From: an uncultured Clostridia bacterium
GTDB taxonomy: Bacteria; Bacillota; Clostridia; Christensenellales; CAG-314
DNA: 13,100 nucleotides
Assembly: GCA_934281515.1 (NCBI GenBank)
Contig: CAKQXG010000050.1
Location: forward strand, 1 to 13,100
Reading direction: 5' to 3'
Shown: piece after piece, positions 12,646 through 13,100 of the stretch
Layout of the letters: every line of letters starts with the position of its first letter
Numbering within the stretch: the stretch's first letter is position 1
Translations under genes and position numbers: made by a program
Notes under the pieces: model-generated
What the model was told of the DNA's origin: nothing
Databases searched by the model: none
What the model saw: only the letters and a program-made list of their open reading frames with translations

Positions 12646-13100
12646 TCACAGTACTATATTTGCTTTGATTTTATCCTTGGGCAGATTGTTTTTGACGCCG
12701 ATAAGTATCATGCGAACAAGGTCGATTTCGTGCGTTTTGCGTGCAAAGTATACCAACACGGGTTGCACAGACAGGCTGTCCGCCTCACGCGACAACACTT
12801 CGAATTCGTGCGCGCGCTTTGTTTCTTCGGCGACGGCAATATCGTTACAAGCGTTGTACACGTCACGTAGTTCGTCCGACAGATCGCCGATCGAGTCATT
12901 GTCGCCATGCCACAAATTCAGCAAGGTCTGTTGTTTTAGTTTGCCGCCGTCAAGCAACAATTTTTGCAAACGCTCAGTAGAGAATCCTGCTTTCTTGGCG
13001 CGTGCAATTGTGATGATGTTGGTTGAATCGATACGATATGCGCACAAGCTTTTAAGTGCGCCGACGGAGCAACGCCTGGCACATATGCTCATCTGTGCAT
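12646..13100 (-). CDS. atpC: V/A-type ATPase subunit C, C-terminal part (runs off window)
   Basis: The C-terminal 150 or so residues of an AC39-family subunit C, normally about 330 residues; this socket subunit joins the central stalk to the membrane ring. The reading frame stays open to position 13100, so the Met at 13092 is internal and not the start. Visible family features: SLCAYRIDSTNIITIARAKKAG (helical repeat with the conserved Asp and Asn) and the C-terminal PVLVYFARKTHEIDLVRMILIGVKNNLPKDKI, which closely follows the family pattern. Subunits I, K and E are expected upstream, outside the window. Also called ntpC. Confidence 0.9.
   Translation of the reverse strand, partial: AQMSICARRCSVGALKSLCAYRIDSTNIITIARAKKAGFSTERLQKLLLDGGKLKQQTLLNLWHGDNDSIGDLSDELRDVYNACNDIAVAEETKRAHEFEVLSREADSLSVQPVLVYFARKTHEIDLVRMILIGVKNNLPKDKIKANIVL

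Noticed and set aside
12643..12650. TGGTCACA near the end of atpC, matching the start of 41-bp element copy 1
   Set aside because: It spans the last codons and stop of atpC and the rest of the element does not follow in register, so it is probably chance.

Overview
All eleven genes lie on the minus strand, so transcription runs from high to low coordinates. Base composition is moderate, and the spacers are AT-rich. Most genes have AAGGA/GGAGG-type ribosome binding sites and sigma-A-like promoters. A bacterial V-type ATPase operon, a VanW-family protein, a clostridial-type DnaB and multi-zinc-ribbon proteins together suggest an uncultured Firmicute, probably clostridial. That placement is inference from gene content; there is no rRNA in the window.

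Layout in transcription order. (1) 13100-8161: the distal part of a V/A-type ATPase operon, subunits C (partial), F, A, B and D, ending at a strong intrinsic terminator. The A/F and A/B junctions are 4-base overlaps. An unusual 239-base spacer separates B from D. (2) 8054-5974: a PHP-domain phosphoesterase overlapping a VanW-family surface protein by 4 bases. Its near-consensus promoter appears to give a leaderless mRNA, and its terminator hairpin starts inside the vanW coding sequence. (3) 5917-2499: dnaB (replicative helicase with an added acidic tail) followed by glnS. (4) 2460-447: two overlapping genes for zinc-ribbon proteins, one soluble with seven ribbons and one with three ribbons plus four membrane segments. 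They have their own strong promoter and terminator. (5) 326-1: the start of alaS, of an atypical short-insert type.

The ATPase, synthetase and helicase genes are housekeeping. Two things stand out. The first is the zinc-ribbon pair, whose function I do not recognise; all ten ribbons follow the same Cys spacing except for the last knuckle. The second is a 41-bp degenerate element found gaplessly in three separate spacers (upstream of alaS, between atpB and atpD, and between atpC and atpF), always in the same orientation. I saw no mobile element, CRISPR array, tRNA or rRNA.
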